Assembly: GCF_003605475.1 (NCBI RefSeq)
Contig: NZ_RAHX01000001.1
Location: 558,001-622,000 of the forward strand
Direction of reading: 5' to 3'
DNA from: Aurantiacibacter aquimixticola
Lineage (GTDB): Bacteria; Pseudomonadota; Alphaproteobacteria; Sphingomonadales; Sphingomonadaceae
DNA length: 64,000 nt
Part shown: positions 63,919-64,000 of the stretch, piece after piece
Layout of the letters: each line of letters starts with the position of its first letter
Position numbering within the stretch: the first letter of the stretch is position 1
Notes under the pieces: generated by a model
Database searches by the model: none
The model's input: only the letters and a program-made list of their open reading frames with translations
Told to the model about the DNA's origin: nothing
Position numbers and translations under genes: made by a program

Positions 63919-64000
63919 ATGCTCGGCGCTAACGGAAATATCGAAAAGCCGGGTTAACCGGGAAATTTGCCGATCGAGCCGATCGTGATATTATCGGGTG
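63919..64000. other. End of window, no gene recognised
   Basis: The last 82 bases precede the methyltransferase start on the minus strand and probably hold its promoter. A small inverted repeat CGATCGAGCCGATCG is visible near 63972-63986. No coding frame can be supported. Confidence 0.4.

Noticed and set aside
63655..63957. 100-codon plus-strand frame near the right edge
   Set aside because: Antisense of the methyltransferase N terminus.

Overview
The window is one continuous stretch of GC-rich, gene-dense bacterial chromosome with no insertion sequence, prophage, CRISPR array or rRNA. Gene content and order point to an alphaproteobacterium, most likely a sphingomonad of the Erythrobacteraceae type. 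The main reasons are the dus-ntrB-ntrC-ntrY-ntrX-hfq-hflX order, an Hfq made of two fused Sm domains, the fused IspDF enzyme, PhaR, HrcA-GrpE separated from DnaK-DnaJ, and many overlapping GTG/TTG starts. This assignment is inference; no rRNA is present to confirm it.

Layout. (1) 1-4.8 kb: a truncated NYN-domain gene at the left edge, an FAD monooxygenase, a YedZ/MsrQ-like haem membrane protein, an HhH lipoprotein behind a Fur-box-like palindrome, and a compact sbtA-sbtB-carbonic anhydrase operon for bicarbonate uptake. (2) 4.9-7.9 kb: lipA-ratA facing pncC-ispDF. (3) 8-18 kb: the nitrogen-regulation block dus-ntrB-ntrC-ntrY-ntrX, then tandem hfq and hflX, with mazG convergent. (4) 18-26.1 kb: a long minus-strand operon running mltB, an RlpA-like SPOR lipoprotein, a D,D-carboxypeptidase, tmk, holB, metG, tatD, an MBL hydrolase and a 58-residue membrane protein. 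(5) 26.2-31.4 kb: tRNA-Ser(TGA), a 52-residue ORF, lpdA, an acyl-CoA thioesterase, a membrane protein and pdhC, then a stress protein and a peroxiredoxin. (6) 31.4-43.9 kb, all minus strand: rnr, an M28 peptidase, a DUF805 protein, proS, phaR, alr, an MHS transporter with a large extra loop, an IscU-like scaffold, cvpA, radA and an MBL hydrolase. (7) 44-52.9 kb: a patatin-like protein and the heat-shock genes dnaK-dnaJ and hrcA-grpE around a PCu(A)C chaperone operon. (8) 53-64 kb: rph-rdgB, a CAP lipoprotein, hemW-xerC, dedA, gshB, yraN-rsmI, a PBP activator, parE and a methyltransferase.

The best candidate for a self-contained system that is unexpected in this background is sbtA-sbtB-CA (2872-4801). 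It is a sodium/bicarbonate symporter with its PII-like regulator and a beta-carbonic anhydrase, translationally coupled by overlapping codons, and no carbon-fixation gene is visible nearby. Other points worth a look are the tandem Hfq with a hairpin in its leader, the hflX start problem, NtrX without the sigma-54 loop, a possible leaderless ntrY promoter, three GTGTGACA repeats at the lpdA promoter, a PhaR-type operator upstream of phaR, and a transporter with a ~100-residue periplasmic insertion. No gap between genes exceeds 300 bases except 26109-26615, which holds the tRNA, the small ORF and a hairpin.
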